Source: Acidimicrobiaceae bacterium
GTDB taxonomy: Bacteria > Actinomycetota > Acidimicrobiia > Acidimicrobiales > Acidimicrobiaceae
Direction: 5' to 3'
NCBI GenBank assembly: GCA_013044415.1
Contig: JABEUO010000036.1
Span: forward strand, 1-6,100
DNA: 6,100 nt
The notes below the pieces were generated by a model, which searched no databases, had not been told where the DNA came from, and worked only from the letters and a program-made list of their open reading frames with translations. Each line of letters begins with the position of its first letter. Positions within the stretch are counted from its first letter, which is position 1. Shown in pieces: positions 4,432 to 6,100 of the stretch. The position numbers and the translations under genes were made by a program.

Positions 4432-6045
4432 TTATTCTGGTAGAAATAGGCGCTTTTTCTCAGAAATTCGCCTCTCATCTTCCAATCGGCCCAACTTTTC
4501 ATCATTGTCGTCGACGTATGCCATCGACATCGCAACTCGCGAATGCTTCGCTACCTCGGCTATCAACCGATGCATTTCTCGAGCAATCCTGCGGTAACTG
4601 GGATGGCCGGACGGCTGTGATCTGAGTTCGCATACGTGCATCGCTTCTCGTGCCGACATCAGCATCTGATACCTAATTCGGTAAGCCATGCACACCGAAT
4701 AGCTAGCTACCGCTTTGGGGTAACGGAGGCTCAAGTCTTCATTGGCATCATGGGAGATGTTCATGGCACGACAAAAATCATCGCCAGCGCCTGCTTCATT
4801 CACCAAACTTGGAACGTTGTAACCCAAAGAAGTCTCTAGAGTCTGCCAATCTATCGACAAAAGGCGATGGCGCTGCATATCCCTGAAAGATCCGTAGTCT
4901 GAAACCACGTCAAAGCCATACTGGGTCGCTTCAAAAGCCCGACCTGGCTTGTGCCGCCTGTTCGCCCTATCGCCAACATAGACAGAAAAGAGTTCGTCTA
5001 GCTGGGCAGCGTTAAGCTTTGACACCACTTCTTGTGCTTGTTCCACCGAGAGCCGGCTCTCGGAACAGATTATGTCTCGGGCAACCCTGGCTTCGCCATC
5101 GGGATCGAAGCTGTAGAGAGAGACATCGACCGTACTCCCATGCTCTTCTTCCTCTCCAACCAGCTGGTGGACAAACTCCCTCGTGGCGGCCTTAGTCAAC
5201 GAAAGATAATCGACCCATCGCAGTCCCCTATCAGGCTGGTTCAAGCGAGATATAAAGGCGGGAACTACCTTTTCTAGCTCCGCCTTGGCCATTTCGGCAA
5301 AAATCTTGGCTTCACTCAATTCCGACGCCCGCAGGTGCATTATCAATCCCTCAAGCGATTGAGGGGATCCGAATACCCCGACATTGGAAATTACGCTCGC
5401 AGGTAGCACGCCCCTCGCTGCGTCAAACGAAGCAGCCTGTGCCGCTCGCACCATATCAGTGTCACTCTTATCCGACAAATTTGCTTCAAGGTATCCGCGT
5501 ACCTTGGCCGCTGTGATTTCATAGAGACTAAACACCTCATTCATCGCCCTTGAGTAGGTGACGGAATCTTCCGGGCTCAATTCGGGTGGTATGGCAAAGG
5601 GGTAGGTGCCGTCAGCTCGCTTCCCAAAGCTAAGGTACCTCGTCGACTGCTCGAGGTAAGACATGAGTCTTGGCCTCTCAATCACCTTCGTCAGTACGTT
5701 TGAGACCCCTTCAAAAGCGATGTGAACACCTGCCAACTGCGCAACCGAATCGTCTCCGTAATCCGCTATTACTCGCCGAAACAATTTGTTGGCCCGTTCT
5801 CCGCCCACTTCAAGTTGGCTTCGATCACCGAAATTGTCGATCTGATGGTAAAACTCGTCCAAAAACACCCTGCGCATCGAATTCTTTGAACGTGAATATC
5901 GACTAAACAGTGCCGCCTTTACGGTCTCGTTTAAATTACGCAGGCAGAAAACCAAGCCATCAACATTGGTAAAATAGTGATCCAAAATCTCCCGCTCGTC
6001 ATCGGAAAATTCTTCAGATCTGTTGTCGCTCGTCCCCTCGTGCAT
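4432..6045 (-). CDS. Tandem-domain ThyX-like (FAD-dependent thymidylate synthase family) protein
   Basis: A 537-residue protein, about twice the 220-250 residues of ordinary ThyX, which methylates dUMP to dTMP using methylenetetrahydrofolate, NADPH and FAD. Two ThyX-like halves are visible. The first (about 45-265) has RPRLMSYLEQSTRY (124-137), matching the ThyX motif RHRxxS...S-x-RY except that the His is Pro125, and later ARGVLP (210-215) and MHLR (236-239). The second (about 275-505) has RHRLLSIDWQ (392-401) with intact RHR and Ser397 but an altered rest, and SAREAMHVCELR (464-475), like the nucleotide-binding NAR...LR segment of ThyX. Each half therefore keeps different conserved elements. 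From memory, long ThyX homologues of this kind occur in Actinobacteria; whether they make dTMP is uncertain. The ATG at 6045 has no clear ribosome binding site but a -10-like hexamer close upstream. DUF4193 follows 79 bp downstream. The name thyX is withheld because function is not certain. Confidence 0.88.
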   Translation of the reverse strand: MHEGTSDNRSEEFSDDEREILDHYFTNVDGLVFCLRNLNETVKAALFSRYSRSKNSMRRVFLDEFYHQIDNFGDRSQLEVGGERANKLFRRVIADYGDDSVAQLAGVHIAFEGVSNVLTKVIERPRLMSYLEQSTRYLSFGKRADGTYPFAIPPELSPEDSVTYSRAMNEVFSLYEITAAKVRGYLEANLSDKSDTDMVRAAQAASFDAARGVLPASVISNVGVFGSPQSLEGLIMHLRASELSEAKIFAEMAKAELEKVVPAFISRLNQPDRGLRWVDYLSLTKAATREFVHQLVGEEEEHGSTVDVSLYSFDPDGEARVARDIICSESRLSVEQAQEVVSKLNAAQLDELFSVYVGDRANRRHKPGRAFEATQYGFDVVSDYGSFRDMQRHRLLSIDWQTLETSLGYNVPSLVNEAGAGDDFCRAMNISHDANEDLSLRYPKAVASYSVCMAYRIRYQMLMSAREAMHVCELRSQPSGHPSYRRIAREMHRLIAEVAKHSRVAMSMAYVDDNDEKLGRLEDERRISEKKRLFLPE

Positions 6046-6060
6046 AGTCGCGCCATACTA
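6046..6060 (-). promoter_or_regulatory. Candidate -10 element of the ThyX-like gene (near-leaderless)
   Basis: On the minus strand TAGTAT (6060-6055) fits TANNNT and ends 9 nt before the ATG at 6045, the same spacing as at the DUF5666-like gene. A possible TTGGCG lies 20 bp further upstream, too far for a standard promoter. No Shine-Dalgarno sequence is seen, which agrees with a leader of only a few bases. Positions 6061-6100 show nothing else. Confidence 0.3.
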
Positions 6061-6100
6061 GGCGCAAGCATCAAAGTAGCCGCCAATTTATCACTATTAA

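Overview
The window most likely comes from an actinobacterium of moderate GC, perhaps an Acidimicrobiia-type organism. The strongest lineage marker is a DUF4193 protein (positions 3753-4352): its RVLPRQ-DEF-CxxC-FLV-RSQL...CRDC tail belongs to a family I know only from Actinobacteria. Estimated base composition is near 50% GC, low for that phylum. Two genes may be near-leaderless, which is also common there. The species is inference.

Layout, left to right. Positions 1-99 are a perfect 15-bp tandem repeat that runs off the left edge. It is probably the 3' end of a plus-strand gene, because a strong plus-oriented intrinsic terminator follows at 225-260, but the reading frame is ambiguous. Positions 293-477 hold what looks like a broken or frameshifted minus-strand reading frame. 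Next is an exported DUF5666-like protein (470-1033, minus), divergent from a crotonase-family enoyl-CoA hydratase/isomerase (1210-1980, plus). The crotonase converges on a minus-strand pair: a GNAT acetyltransferase (2563-3033, GTG start) followed 7 nt later by a Nudix hydrolase (2136-2555). A 163-bp gap with a repeated motif separates this pair from a second minus-strand group: a tandem-domain ThyX-like protein (4432-6045), the DUF4193 protein, and a 181-aa protein with a short C-terminal helical domain (3197-3742).

How the genes may work together. The ThyX-like, DUF4193 and 181-aa genes share a strand with gaps of 79 and 10 nt and may be one transcript; the GNAT-Nudix pair is almost certainly co-transcribed. 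The crotonase stands alone, so its acyl-CoA substrate cannot be inferred from context.

The most interesting observation is in the ThyX-like protein. Each half resembles one ThyX unit, but the conserved elements are split. The N-terminal half keeps the S-x2-EQS-x-RY part of the ThyX motif and lacks the central His. The C-terminal half keeps RHR-x2-S and the AR...LR segment. This suggests composite active sites in a pseudo-tetramer, or a ThyX homologue with another role. No CRISPR array, tRNA, rRNA or insertion sequence was recognised.
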